The position numbers were made by a program, and so were the translations under genes. The notes under the pieces were generated by a model. The model did not search any database, was not told the DNA's origin, and saw only the letters and a list, made by a program, of their open reading frames with translations. Of a stretch of 32,521 nucleotides of DNA, positions 17,601 to 27,225 are shown one piece after another; within the stretch, counting starts at the first letter, position 1, and each line of letters starts with the position of its first letter. This stretch comes from Bordetella petrii (GTDB lineage: Bacteria > Pseudomonadota > Gammaproteobacteria > Burkholderiales > Burkholderiaceae_B): positions 1 through 32,521 of the forward strand of contig WMBV01000049.1 of NCBI GenBank assembly GCA_017745595.1, read 5' to 3'.

Positions 17601-20600
17601 ACGGCGACATCCGCGGCTACGGCGTGGCAGGCGGCGGCACGCTGGCCATCGAATCCGGCGGCGCGGTCACCATCGGCGGCGAGGTCTTCGAGACCAATGG
17701 TCTGCTCGTGGCCGGCGAGACGGTGCCCGTCGGCATCACGCTGGCCGAGGACGTGCTGATCGCCGCCGGCCAGGCCCTGAGCTTCGACTACACGGTCATC
17801 CGTGACAGGGTGGGGCCGGGCGAAGCCGTGGGCGACGCGAACCTGCAGATCAACGCCAACAATACCGTGACGACTGCCGCCGAATGGTCCCTGCCCATGC
17901 CGCCGTCGGGCATCTTTCAGGTGGCCGCGATGCTGCCGGGCGAGACGAACTGGCAGACCATCAGGAACCAGGCGGGCCGGCCGCCGGCGGACCCGCTTCC
18001 CGCCGGCACGATCATCCGGACGATGGCGACGAACTCGCCCGGATTCCTGGCTGCTTTCATCGTGCCTGGCGAGGTTTTCCCGGACGGCTTGCCCATCGCG
18101 CAGCAGCGCATCACCTATGCCGCCGGCGAGCCCCTGCCCGTCGACCTGCGGATCGCCGCCGGCACCAATCTGCCCGATCGCGTGCGGTTCGACCGCGACG
18201 TGCGGGTCAAGCCGACGCTGGCCATCGATCCCGCCATCGTCAGGTCCGGCTTCTCCCGCTACGAGATCAACGGCAACCAGGGCCTGATCGTGGCCGACGG
18301 CACGCGCATCGGCGTCGAGATGCCGGTATACCGCGCCGGCGCCGCGATGCGCGCCATCGCATCCGGCGGCGACCCCGCCTCGGCGCTGGAGCGCTGGACG
18401 CCGCCGCTGTACATGATGGACGACATGGCCGGCTCGGTGACGCAGCGGCAAGGCGCGAGCCTGATCCTGGGCGCGTCGCGTTCGGAAGGCAGCGGCACCG
18501 CCGGTCCCGTCACCATCGGCACCGGCGCGGACATCCGCGTCGATCCCGGCCAATCCATCGCCATCCACGGCAGCGCGCAGGGCATCGACGTCGACGGCCG
18601 GCTGACGGCGCAGGGCGGGGCGATCGACATCGTGAATGCCACGGGCGGGGGCAGCGCCGTCCATCGCCGCACGCTGCGCATCGGCGAGCACGCGGTGCTC
18701 GACGTGTCCGGCGATGCGGCGACGTCCACCGACTTGCAGGGACGCCGCTACGGCATCGTGCGCGACGGCGGCGATATCACGCTGGGGGCCAAGGATTATC
18801 GCTTCGCCGCCGACCTGTACGAAGTCAGTGGCCTGCCGGTCGTGGTGGAGGAGGGCGCACGCCTGGACCTGTCCGGAGCGGCGGCCAAGCTGGACGTCTA
18901 CGCCGGCGAGCCGGCCATCGAGGTGGCCGGCGACGGCGGCACGCTGGCGCTGGTCTCTTCCAACCGCATCGTGCTGGACGGCGCGGTCGATGCCCGGGGC
19001 GGCGGCGGCCACGCGTTCGGCGGCACGCTGGACATCCTGCTGGAAAGCACTTTCCTGGCGGGCGACACCCCGGTCGAGGACCAGGCGCTGCGGGTCGTGA
19101 CGATCGGCGCGCAGGATCGTGCGGCCGACGGGCCGGCCGGGGATCTGGGCCAGATGTATCTGAGCGTCGGCCAAATCGAGCGCGCCGGTTTCGACGGCCT
19201 TTCGGTCTATGCCCGCGACGCCATCCGTTTCGACGGCGACGTGGACCTGTCGCTCGGACGCGAAATCGTGCTCAGGCAGGGCGTGCTGTCGCTGTCGCAA
19301 GACACGCCCGATTCGCGCGTGCGGCTGGCTGCGCCCTACCTGCGCTTCGAGGGGCGCACGGCAACGCCTGCGCCCTCCGGCAACAACCAGCTTTTCCAGG
19401 GGGTCGAGATCGGCTCCGGCACCACGGGTTCCGCCCTGACCGGCGCCGGCAGCCGCTTCGTCGCCGAAGCCGGCCTGATCGACATCGCCGGCGGCCCGAT
19501 GCTTTTCGGCGCGGGCACGCGGCGCACGATCTACCGCATGCAGAGTCAGCCGACGCAGTACGAGGACGTCGATCTGCCCGGTTTTGCCTCGGTCGAACTG
19601 GCTAGCCGCGGCGACATCCGCTTCGACGACGGCGGCATCGTCGCCGAGCGCGAGCTGATCCTCACCGCCGACCGGCTGTATCCCACCACCCACAAAGTCG
19701 GCCTGATCCGGGTGGGCGTTGGGCCGGACGGCGCGAATGGAGAGCCGAACGAGGGTGCGGTATTGCGTTTGCGCAGACCGGACGCCGGCGCCGCCGAGGC
19801 CCCGCATTCCGTGTTCGGCCGCCTGATCGTCAACGCGCCGGCCATCGAGCAGGGCGGCGCCGTGTTCGCGCCGCTGGGCCGCATCGAGTTTTCCGATGGT
19901 GGAAACACGAGCGGCACCCCGTTCAGCTCCGGTACGCCCAATTACCTGCGCAACCCCGACCGCGCCGAGCTGGCGCTGCTGCCGGGCAGCGTCACCTCGG
20001 TCAGCGCAGCCGGCCTGGCACTGCCCTACGGCTACACCATCGACGGCATCGATTACCTCTACGACGGCGAGAAAGCCCGCTACGACTACGTGGGCGGCCT
20101 GGATACCTACCAGAACGACCGGACCTCGGGCGGGATCGTCTTCAAGGCTACCCGATTCACTGCCGAGGACGGAGCGCTCATCGACGTCTCGGGCGGTGGC
20201 GAACTGCGCGGCGTGGGCTTTAGGCCGGGCCGCGGCGGGTCGGTCGATATCCTGAACACCGCGCTGGGCGACGGCAATCCGTACAACGGCTCGTCCGCCG
20301 GGCACGAGGTCTACGCCATCGTGCCCGGCTACACGGGCGGCCATGCGCCCGTCGATCCCGCGCTGGACAGTCCGGCCATCGGCCGCCAGATCACGATCGG
20401 CGAGGGCGTGCCCGGGCTGGCGGCCGGCACCTACACCCTGCTGCCGGCGCAGTATGCGCTGATGCCCGGCGGCTACCGGGTGGAGCTGGGCGCCTCGATG
20501 CCGCGCGGCGCCGGCCCCCGCACCGCCTGGGAGGACGTCAACGGCATCATGCGCACCACGGCGCGGGTAGGCACGGCCGGCACCGGCGTGGCCGCGGCCG

Positions 20601-23600
20601 TGCCGCGCGCCATCACGCTCATGTCGGCCGACGCGGTGCGCCGCCACGCCGACTACAACGAGAGCACCTTCACCGAGTGGACGGCCTCGCAAATGGCGCG
20701 CTACGGTACGCCGCGTGTGGCCATGCCTTTCCTGCCGGCCGACGTGCGTCCCATCGGCTTCGATTTCAGCGCCGTCCCGGACCCGAGCCGCGAAGTCTTC
20801 GTCTTCGATGGCGCGCTGCGCAACCAGGCCGCCGAAGGCGGCTACGGCGGCACCATCGCCTTCAGCGGCACGGAGTACGAGATCGTGGGCGCCGGCGGCG
20901 CGGCCTCCGGCACCCGGGTGATGCTGCGCGATGCCGAACTCAACGCCCTGGGAGCGACGGTGCTGGGCATCGGCGTGCAGCCGATGAACAGCGCAGGCGG
21001 CCTGTCGCCCAGTGGTTCCGTCGTGATGCGGGCAGGCAGCAGGCTGGCCGCGGGCACCGTCATCCTGGGCGGTTCGGGCGCGGGCGCCGTAACGCTGGAA
21101 GAGGGTGCCGCCATCGACACGCGCGGCCGCGGCACGGTCGGCTGGAGCGCGGCCCGGGGCGTCACCCTCATGCCGGCGGCCAACCAGGCGATGCTGGTCG
21201 TCAGCAACGATATCCTGGCCTTCGGCCCCTCCGAGGGCACAGGCGAGGTCAAGGTGGCCGACGGCGCCTCGCTGCAGGGCGACGGCACGGTAGCTATCCT
21301 GGCCCCGGGCGGCATGGAACTGGGTGAGATCGGCCTGTCGGCCCGCGATCTGTTCCTGTCGGTCGAGGACGTCAACATCGGCAACGAGGCGGCGCTGGCC
21401 GCCGCCGACAGGGCCGGCGTGCTGTCCAGCGGCTGGCGCCTGACCCAGCCCGTGCTGGACCGGCTGCTGCGCCCGGCCGCCGGCCACGGCCTGCAGAATC
21501 TGCTGCTGCAGGCGACGAATTCGGTCAACTTCGTCGGCGACGTCTCGCTCGACACCTTCGATCCCGCTACCGGCGAGTCCTCGGCCACGCTGAGCTTCAT
21601 CACGCCGGCCATCTATGGCCTGGGCGATGCGGGCGATACAGCGGTGCTGCGCACTGGCCGCTTCGTCTGGTCGGGGCTGAGCTACAAGGGCGGAACGGCC
21701 TCCCGGCCGGTCTACACCCCGGCCGAGCCGGGCCCGGTCATCGCCGGCGGCGCGGGCACCGGCTCCGGCGGGTTCCGGGTGGAGGCCGATGAGATCCTGT
21801 TCGGCTTTGCGACCGAACTGGACCAGGGCGCCAACCTGAACATGGATCGGCTGCTGCTGGGCTTTACGGATGCGGAGTTCGCCGCCGGCCAGATTGCGGC
21901 CGAGCGCAAGGGTTCGCTGGCGGCCTATCAGCGGCGCGACGAGGCGACGGGGCAGTATTCGGGCGGGAACCTGACCTTTACCACCCCGGTGCTGACCGGG
22001 CTGTCGCGCTCGGAGATGGAATACATCACCGGCGGGACGCTGCAGGTGCAGCGTCCCGCCGGCTCGGCGGCGCCCGATGTGTCGGCGCTGGATCTCGGCG
22101 GGCAGCTTCGCCTGAAGGCCGACCGCGTCGTCCTGGCCGGCACGGTGGCCGCGCCCAGCGGGCTCGTCCAGGTGCATGCCGACAAGGACCTGACCCTTGC
22201 CGAGGGCGCGCTGCTGGATCTGTCGGGCCAGCCGGTGCGCTTCTTCGAACAGACGCGCCACAGCTTCGGCGGCAGCGTGGTGCTGGAGAGCGCCACGGGC
22301 GACATCGTGCAGGAGGCCGGCAGCGTGATCGACGTCTCGGCCGGCCATGCGGACGGCGGCTCGCTGCAGGCCGTGGCGGTGGCCGGCGACGTCCGGCTGG
22401 CCGGCACACTGCAAGGCGCCGGTGGCGAAGGCGGCAGAGGTGGCTCGGTCGACGTGCGCGCCGGCCGGATCGCAGATTTCGCCGGCCTGAACCGGCGCCT
22501 GAGCGCAGGGGGCTTCGATTACCTGCGCCGGTTCGAGACCCATGCGGGCGACATGATCGTGGGCAGCGAGGTCCGGGCGCAGCACATCGCCGTCACGGCC
22601 AACGGCGGCGATCTCATCGTCGATGGGCAAGTCCGCGGCGGTGGCCGGCACGCTGGCAGCATCCGCCTGGCCGCGCGCGATGACCTGGTCCTGCGCGCCG
22701 GCGCGGCGCTCGACGCTAGCGGCGACGAACTACGCCGCGACAGCGACGGCGGGATCATCGAAGGCGCGAACCGGGCCGTCATCGACCTGAGCAGCCGCGA
22801 CGGCCGGGTGGTGCTGGGCAGCGGCGCGGCGCTGGAGGTCGGCGCGGGCGGCCGGGCGCTGGGCACGGTGGACATCCACGCCCGGCGCATCGGTGGTGCG
22901 CGCGGCAACGACGTGGCGGTGGACGCGGCGGGGCCGCTGACGGTCGGCGGCGCCAGGCGGGTGGCCGTCAACGGCATCTGGCGCTACGACGATGCGCGCG
23001 TCGATCCCGAAGACCCGGGCACGCAGATCGTCGACCAGGCCTATCTCGATATCTTGCACGGCGACAGCACCGCTTTCATGGACGCGGCGCTGGGCAACGC
23101 CGCGCTGGCAAGCCGCATCGCCGGCCTGCGCGATGCCGCGGGCGCGGCTTTCCAGTTGCGCCCCGGCGTGGAGATCGTCAGCGCCAGTGCCGACGGCAAC
23201 CTGCGCGTTGAGGGCGACCTGGACCTGGCCGGCTACCGCTACGGGCCGGATGCCAATCCGGCGCAGCGCGGCAGCGGGGTGGCCGGCGTATTCTCGCTGC
23301 GCGCCGGCGGCGACCTGACGGTCAAGGGCAGCATCACCGACGGCTTCGGCCGGCCGCCGGTCACGCCCGACGATTCCTACGAACTGACGGTGACCGGAAA
23401 CCTGAGCGGCCCGTATACGCTGCCCCACGACATGGTCCTGGAGGCGGGATGGAACCTGGGGTCGGCCTATTTCTACAGCGATTACACGCTGCCGTTCGAC
23501 CTGAACCCGACCGGCCAGATCCTGGTGAGTTCGGGCTCCAACAATCCCACCATCACGCTGCCGATGGACCTGACGCTGGACCGGGTGGCCAACGTCCGCA

Positions 23601-26600
23601 ACATGGTGCTGGAAGGAGGCGCCAGCCTGGCGGCGGGCGTGACGGTGACCGATACGGCTACAGGCATCAGCTATACCGGCGAGATTCCGGCGGGCACCAA
23701 CATCGGCCAGGCCAGCCTGCCGATCGGGACGGTCATGAAGGCCGGCAACCCGATCACCGGCACCTTCTATTTCCAACCCACGACCATCCCGGCCGGCACG
23801 CCGATGGTCGGCATGCGGGTCAACGCGGCGGCGGAATTCAGCCAGCGCCTGACGCTGCCCGGGGGCACGACGCTGCCCCAGGCTTTCCGCGTGAGCACGC
23901 TGGCCTCGGCCGCGCCGGTCGAGCAGAAGATATGGGCCGTGGCGCCGATGCTGGCCGCCGGCTCGCAGAGCTGGAGCATGCGCCTGGTGGCCGGCGCCGA
24001 TCTCGCCTCGGCCGATGCGCGGGCGGCGCGCCGGGACGAAATGGGCGACCTGGTGCTCAGCAACCTGCATTTCGTGATGACCGATGATTCGAACGCCCAG
24101 GAGGGCGTGAGCGTGCTGCGCACCGGCACGGGCGACCTCGACCTGATCGCCGGGCGCGACTGGCGGCAGGAATCGCGCTTCGGCGTCTATACCGCGGGCA
24201 CGTACGTCGACAATGCCGATACCCGCGCCGGCGGCGCCCTGAACCTGCCCCGGGCCACGCTGGCCGACGGTTCCGTGCTGGGCGGCGCCTACTCCGACTA
24301 CGAGGCGGCTATCGCCGGCTACCGGCCCTGGTTCGCCACCGGCGGCGGCAACCTGGCCATCGAAGCCGGGCGCGACGTGCTGGGCCACATGAACGCCCAG
24401 CAGGTGGGCACGCAGAACTACGGCAACCTGGAGGTCGGCGACTGGCTGTGGAATCAGGGCGCGGCGCAGTTGGGCCAGCAAAGCGCCTGGTGGATCAATT
24501 TCGGCTCCTATGCCCTGCGCAGGACCACCAACGGCTCGCTGCAGACACGGGACGGTTCGCGCTACCTGGCGGCCTTCGATGGCGTCGGCACGCTGGGCGG
24601 CGGCAACGTCATCCTGCGCGCGGGCCGCGACATGGGTGCTTACGAAAGTGTGACCGCCCTGGGCGAGCGCGGCGCCCTGATGGTGGCGGTCGGCTCGTCG
24701 GGCTGGGTGGACGCCGATGGCACGATCCATCGGACCGGCGGCGGCGACCTGGCGGTCGACGTCGGACGCCAGATCAATCCCGTGGCCACCGGTCCGGAGA
24801 AGATCCTGACCGGCCTGGTCAACCTGCGCGGCGACATCGACGTCGGCGCCGGTTCGGTCGGCACCGTCTGGCAGACCTATACACCGACTTCGACGGACAG
24901 TACAAGCGATCCCCGGCCCGATACGTACTCGCGGCACGTCAACGTGAACCGCTACGGCCCGGCCAGCGTCCTGCCCGGCGACGGCGCCGTCGACCTGCGC
25001 AGCCGCGGCGACCTGGTGGTGGACCTGCGCGACCCGGGGCTGCAGGGCAGCGCGGGTGTGGTCGGCGCGCAAATCGGCGGCGAGAGCGGCGCCGTGCTGA
25101 GCTGGTTCACGCAGTTCTCCGGACAGACGGCGGTGCAGGCCATGTCGGCCGGCGGCGACCTGCTCATCGGCGGCGAGGCGCCCGCCCGGACCAGCGCCAT
25201 TGCGGCCAATGGCAATCTTTACGGCCAGGCCCGGTACGGCAACGTCTACGCCACGCTGGAGGTGCGCCCAACCGACGAGGACGATGAACTGGAGTTCCTG
25301 GCCAACGACTCAATCTATTACTTGAAGGTCAGCACCTCGGGCGCGCCCACGCGGATACTGGCCACGCCGGCCAACCCGGCCTGGCAGGCATTGCCGGACA
25401 CGCAGATCTATAACGCAGCCACCGTGCTGGGGTCCAATCTTGCCGGATACAGCGGTTATGGCGATGTGTATGCCCGCGGCCAGAACAGCCTGGAGCACGG
25501 TTCCGTCAAGATATCGCCGGCGCTGCTGTATGCCCGCGACGGCGATATCGTCTACGTCAACTACGGACAGTCGGTCCGCGACAACGATGGTGCGCTTGCC
25601 TACGTTTCCGGCCGGCCGGCCTTCGTGCGCGCGGGCCGCGACATCGTGAGCTTCGGCGAACCCGGCATCTATAGCGCCAACAATGACGAGTTCCGGCACA
25701 CATCCTCGCTGTTCGGCCACCACGCCGCCGACGACGTGTCGCTGATCCAGGCCGGGCGCGACCTGATCTACATCAGCGCCATGGTGGCCGGCCCGGGCAC
25801 GCTGGAACTGATCGCCGGGCGCAACCTCAGCCAGGACGACAGCGGCACGCTGCGCTCGATCGGCCTGGTCGGTTCGGCGGCCGGCGCGGATCCGACGGGC
25901 GGCGCCGATATCGCGATCACCGTTGGAGCCGGCGCCGAGGGCCCGGATTTCGCCGCCGTCAGGCTGGCCTATCTGGATTCGGCCAACCTGGCCGACTCGG
26001 ACGCCGCGCTGGCCGATCAGCCGGGCAAGGTAGCCAAGGTCTACGACGACGAGTTGGCCGATTGGCTGCGCGAGCGCTATGGCTTCGATGGCGGTAGCCA
26101 GGATGCGCTGGCCTACTTCGATGGGCTCGCGCCCGCACAGCAGCGCATTTTCCTGCGCAACGTGTACTACGCCGAACTGCTGGCCGGCGGACGGGAGTAC
26201 AACGATGCGGACGGCCCGCGCCCCGGTTCCTACCTGCGCGGGCGGCGCATGATCGAAACCCTGTGGCCGGGTGTGGACAGCGAGGCCGGCACCTCGCCCT
26301 ACCAGGGCGACCTGGTGATGTTCTCCACCGGCAACCGCTCAGGCCTGATCCGCACCGAAGGCGGCGGCGACATCCAGATCCTGGCGCCGGGCGGCGACGT
26401 GATCGTGGGCGTGGACGCCGTGCGGCCGGAGAACGCCCACAACGGCATCCTGACTCAGGGCGAAGGCAATGTGCAGATCTACAGCCAGGGCGACATCGCG
26501 CTGGGCCTGTCGCGCATTTTCACGACCTTCGGCGGCGACATCCTCGGCTGGTCGGCCGCCGGCGACATCAACGCCGGCCGCGGCGCCAAGACCTCGGTCG

Positions 26601-27190
26601 TCTACACGCCGCCGCGCCGGCTGTACGACGACGTGGGCAACCTGACGCTGTCGCCCGCGGTGCCGTCCTCGGGCGCGGGGATCGCCACGCTGGCCTCGGT
26701 GGCCGAAGTCCCGCCTGGCAACGTCGACCTGATCGCCCCGTTGGGCGTGATCGATGCGGGCGAGGCGGGCATCCGTGTCTCAGGCAACGTCAACCTGGCC
26801 GCGCTGCAGGTGGTCAACGCCGACAATATCCAGGTGCAAGGCGAGTCCGTGGGCATGCCGGTGGTCGCCGCCGTGAACGTCGGCGCGCTGACCAACGCCA
26901 GTGCGGCGGCCTCGTCGGCGGCCTCGGCGGCCCAGGACACCGTGCAGCGCGCGCGCAACGAAGCGCGCCAGAATCAGCCGTCCATCTTCACGGTGCGGAT
27001 TCTGGGCTTCGGGGGGGCCAGCGCGGGTGGTGGAGCAGCGGCGCCTGAACTGCCTGCAGCGCCCGCAAGGTCGGGGGCGGCTCGGCCTGGCTATCAGGCC
27101 GAGCATATGGTGCAGGTGCTGGGCCGTGGCGACGACGTCGCTCAGACTGCTCGCCTGACCGCTGACGAGCGGCAACACATGGGGTTCTAA
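14636..27190 (+). CDS. pdtA: PdtA-like giant filamentous haemagglutinin-family TPS exoprotein (TpsA), complete
   Basis: The 4,184-residue product has a long signal peptide: basic n-region (GHGRQSRGRAPRL), hydrophobic core (ASALAVLAVVGSVAG), likely cut after YAHA at about residue 56. The TPS secretion domain (about 150-290) shows AILNWETFNVG, AVLNRV and the hallmark NRNGVVFSGSSQVNVRNL (about 236). A very long Gly/Asp/Val-rich beta-helical passenger follows. Near the C-terminus comes a helical stretch (LAYFDGLAPAQQRIFLRN, EYNDADGPRPGSYLRGRRM) and DUF3739-type sequence (GGDIQILAPGG, QGDIALGLSRI, GDINAGRGAKT, TPPRRLYDD). From residue about 618 to the end it is paralogous to the exoprotein at 3-10013. 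One PAGT-type module is at 23383-23940 and an extra related one at 17690-18215. It lies directly after vreAIR and before pdtB, as expected for a VreI-controlled adhesin/virulence factor. The ribosome site before ATG 14636 is weak, but no better start precedes the signal peptide. Confidence 0.92.
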   Translation: MPTPTHSNHVFPGSTTNGKGHGRQSRGRAPRLTPLASALAVLAVVGSVAGPYAHAQPRPFSGGWMAAKGATQGHAAATGRLPNGMLAGAGSAARQQQQARATLNRSVQNLGSAAAAIAAQQAAQAAARAAAANGPSVPDGLAEGGLKVDADPLTAGWLNAKSPVQTREGGRTTVAIEQTADKAILNWETFNVGRNTTVEFQQKRTDAVLNRVNDPQARPSQIQGQIQADGTVMIVNRNGVVFSGSSQVNVRNLVVAAAKISDDQFRDNGLYGPNANTTSFSDALGAVRVEAGARIRTHVPESVTQSGGYVLLLGHDASNAGDIATHKGQTALAAGDDFIIRRGVSTTGNQTATTQGSEIAPQFAVDSTAGSVSNTGLILAREGDVTLAGRDVRQAGVAAATTTVNRRGTVHLLNSVGDAAGRVVLGEGATTAVLIDEDGQQALDSQRSALVEESARQDNDRLRDDPGTFDNYSRLADRRDQSRIEIVSGGDVVFERDSLTLATGGQIVADGRGRAHVASGSQLDVSGAVGVRVAMESNNIEVNIQGNEQRDAPVNRDDGTLNNSDVWIDRRTLIHVPAGTGGYETERWYTGGGLLEVGGYLDNQGHSVGEWAAQGGTVLLGGAQVLTQPGSMVNLSGGTLDVQAGYIRHTWLRGADGRLYDLSSAPAGILYEGLYRGYERASKRWDHTETWHNPLIGPPRRWEPGYTVGRDAGQFIVSASTAVLDGDIEARVFNGVRQTRPRAALDDGYLQAQTAVARAGQLTLGRYGVQANEAGLYDVDVRVGSYGGAAAGVGVGVGDALPEDLLGTAWLDAARLSQAGLGGLTLQTRGAIRIESELNLADGGALQMVAADIDIGADVTARGGAIGATNVTAGGAGQGMSGVLLDDDGQSRIVLREGAALDVRGVWVNAWKDADSDLSRLAYVDGGDVTLANTHFVTLEPGSLINVSSGAGLLADGGLAGGRGGDVVLRTNVRGGTGESVNQAALTLDGDIRGYGVAGGGTLAIESGGAVTIGGEVFETNGLLVAGETVPVGITLAEDVLIAAGQALSFDYTVIRDRVGPGEAVGDANLQINANNTVTTAAEWSLPMPPSGIFQVAAMLPGETNWQTIRNQAGRPPADPLPAGTIIRTMATNSPGFLAAFIVPGEVFPDGLPIAQQRITYAAGEPLPVDLRIAAGTNLPDRVRFDRDVRVKPTLAIDPAIVRSGFSRYEINGNQGLIVADGTRIGVEMPVYRAGAAMRAIASGGDPASALERWTPPLYMMDDMAGSVTQRQGASLILGASRSEGSGTAGPVTIGTGADIRVDPGQSIAIHGSAQGIDVDGRLTAQGGAIDIVNATGGGSAVHRRTLRIGEHAVLDVSGDAATSTDLQGRRYGIVRDGGDITLGAKDYRFAADLYEVSGLPVVVEEGARLDLSGAAAKLDVYAGEPAIEVAGDGGTLALVSSNRIVLDGAVDARGGGGHAFGGTLDILLESTFLAGDTPVEDQALRVVTIGAQDRAADGPAGDLGQMYLSVGQIERAGFDGLSVYARDAIRFDGDVDLSLGREIVLRQGVLSLSQDTPDSRVRLAAPYLRFEGRTATPAPSGNNQLFQGVEIGSGTTGSALTGAGSRFVAEAGLIDIAGGPMLFGAGTRRTIYRMQSQPTQYEDVDLPGFASVELASRGDIRFDDGGIVAERELILTADRLYPTTHKVGLIRVGVGPDGANGEPNEGAVLRLRRPDAGAAEAPHSVFGRLIVNAPAIEQGGAVFAPLGRIEFSDGGNTSGTPFSSGTPNYLRNPDRAELALLPGSVTSVSAAGLALPYGYTIDGIDYLYDGEKARYDYVGGLDTYQNDRTSGGIVFKATRFTAEDGALIDVSGGGELRGVGFRPGRGGSVDILNTALGDGNPYNGSSAGHEVYAIVPGYTGGHAPVDPALDSPAIGRQITIGEGVPGLAAGTYTLLPAQYALMPGGYRVELGASMPRGAGPRTAWEDVNGIMRTTARVGTAGTGVAAAVPRAITLMSADAVRRHADYNESTFTEWTASQMARYGTPRVAMPFLPADVRPIGFDFSAVPDPSREVFVFDGALRNQAAEGGYGGTIAFSGTEYEIVGAGGAASGTRVMLRDAELNALGATVLGIGVQPMNSAGGLSPSGSVVMRAGSRLAAGTVILGGSGAGAVTLEEGAAIDTRGRGTVGWSAARGVTLMPAANQAMLVVSNDILAFGPSEGTGEVKVADGASLQGDGTVAILAPGGMELGEIGLSARDLFLSVEDVNIGNEAALAAADRAGVLSSGWRLTQPVLDRLLRPAAGHGLQNLLLQATNSVNFVGDVSLDTFDPATGESSATLSFITPAIYGLGDAGDTAVLRTGRFVWSGLSYKGGTASRPVYTPAEPGPVIAGGAGTGSGGFRVEADEILFGFATELDQGANLNMDRLLLGFTDAEFAAGQIAAERKGSLAAYQRRDEATGQYSGGNLTFTTPVLTGLSRSEMEYITGGTLQVQRPAGSAAPDVSALDLGGQLRLKADRVVLAGTVAAPSGLVQVHADKDLTLAEGALLDLSGQPVRFFEQTRHSFGGSVVLESATGDIVQEAGSVIDVSAGHADGGSLQAVAVAGDVRLAGTLQGAGGEGGRGGSVDVRAGRIADFAGLNRRLSAGGFDYLRRFETHAGDMIVGSEVRAQHIAVTANGGDLIVDGQVRGGGRHAGSIRLAARDDLVLRAGAALDASGDELRRDSDGGIIEGANRAVIDLSSRDGRVVLGSGAALEVGAGGRALGTVDIHARRIGGARGNDVAVDAAGPLTVGGARRVAVNGIWRYDDARVDPEDPGTQIVDQAYLDILHGDSTAFMDAALGNAALASRIAGLRDAAGAAFQLRPGVEIVSASADGNLRVEGDLDLAGYRYGPDANPAQRGSGVAGVFSLRAGGDLTVKGSITDGFGRPPVTPDDSYELTVTGNLSGPYTLPHDMVLEAGWNLGSAYFYSDYTLPFDLNPTGQILVSSGSNNPTITLPMDLTLDRVANVRNMVLEGGASLAAGVTVTDTATGISYTGEIPAGTNIGQASLPIGTVMKAGNPITGTFYFQPTTIPAGTPMVGMRVNAAAEFSQRLTLPGGTTLPQAFRVSTLASAAPVEQKIWAVAPMLAAGSQSWSMRLVAGADLASADARAARRDEMGDLVLSNLHFVMTDDSNAQEGVSVLRTGTGDLDLIAGRDWRQESRFGVYTAGTYVDNADTRAGGALNLPRATLADGSVLGGAYSDYEAAIAGYRPWFATGGGNLAIEAGRDVLGHMNAQQVGTQNYGNLEVGDWLWNQGAAQLGQQSAWWINFGSYALRRTTNGSLQTRDGSRYLAAFDGVGTLGGGNVILRAGRDMGAYESVTALGERGALMVAVGSSGWVDADGTIHRTGGGDLAVDVGRQINPVATGPEKILTGLVNLRGDIDVGAGSVGTVWQTYTPTSTDSTSDPRPDTYSRHVNVNRYGPASVLPGDGAVDLRSRGDLVVDLRDPGLQGSAGVVGAQIGGESGAVLSWFTQFSGQTAVQAMSAGGDLLIGGEAPARTSAIAANGNLYGQARYGNVYATLEVRPTDEDDELEFLANDSIYYLKVSTSGAPTRILATPANPAWQALPDTQIYNAATVLGSNLAGYSGYGDVYARGQNSLEHGSVKISPALLYARDGDIVYVNYGQSVRDNDGALAYVSGRPAFVRAGRDIVSFGEPGIYSANNDEFRHTSSLFGHHAADDVSLIQAGRDLIYISAMVAGPGTLELIAGRNLSQDDSGTLRSIGLVGSAAGADPTGGADIAITVGAGAEGPDFAAVRLAYLDSANLADSDAALADQPGKVAKVYDDELADWLRERYGFDGGSQDALAYFDGLAPAQQRIFLRNVYYAELLAGGREYNDADGPRPGSYLRGRRMIETLWPGVDSEAGTSPYQGDLVMFSTGNRSGLIRTEGGGDIQILAPGGDVIVGVDAVRPENAHNGILTQGEGNVQIYSQGDIALGLSRIFTTFGGDILGWSAAGDINAGRGAKTSVVYTPPRRLYDDVGNLTLSPAVPSSGAGIATLASVAEVPPGNVDLIAPLGVIDAGEAGIRVSGNVNLAALQVVNADNIQVQGESVGMPVVAAVNVGALTNASAAASSAASAAQDTVQRARNEARQNQPSIFTVRILGFGGASAGGGAAAPELPAAPARSGAARPGYQAEHMVQVLGRGDDVAQTARLTADERQHMGF
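17690..18215 (+). other. Extra PAGT-type module inserted in PdtA, absent from the paralogue
   Basis: In the first exoprotein, TLTVESGNEIRVG is followed after about 15 residues by LFRRGFSHYEVNG (near 1190-1260). In PdtA the matching TLAIESGGAVTIGG and IVRSGFSRYEING are separated by about 175 further residues. The extra segment carries motifs such as VAGETVPVGI, LPAGTIIRTM, IVPGEVFPDGLP and RIAAGTNLP, similar in style to the PAGT module at 23383-23940. It is in frame and GC-rich like its surroundings. Confidence 0.6.
23383..23940 (+). other. PAGT-type module in PdtA (GC-rich counterpart of 6418-6975)
   Basis: The segment includes MVLEAGWNLGSAY, EIPAGTNIGQ, LPIGTVMKAG and IPAGTPMVGM and ends before EQKIWAV. 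It aligns in order with the first exoprotein's LRSGWNLGSVH, VPAGTTVGF, LPAGTTIFQG, IPAGTDLQGI and EQPIWPM. Protein similarity is evident, but at DNA level the two copies differ strongly in base composition. Confidence 0.6.
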
Positions 27191-27201
27191 CGAGAGGTGA
27201 A

Positions 27202-27225
27202 GTTCGCCGGCCGACGCCGGCGAAC
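27202..27225. terminator. Perfect hairpin just after the pdtA stop
   Basis: GTTCGCCGGC (27202-27211) and GCCGGCGAAC (27216-27225) form a perfect 10-bp GC-rich stem with a 4-base loop, starting 11 bases after the pdtA stop codon. No T-tract follows. Position and strength suggest a transcription end or a 3'-stabilising structure for the 12.5-kb pdtA message. Confidence 0.5.

Noticed and set aside
16589-22651. A 2,020-codon open frame on the minus strand opposite pdtA.
   Set aside because: It lies wholly inside the clearly coding pdtA frame. Its translation is Arg/His/Ala-rich without domains, as expected from the complement of GC-rich, Gly/Asp-rich repeats.
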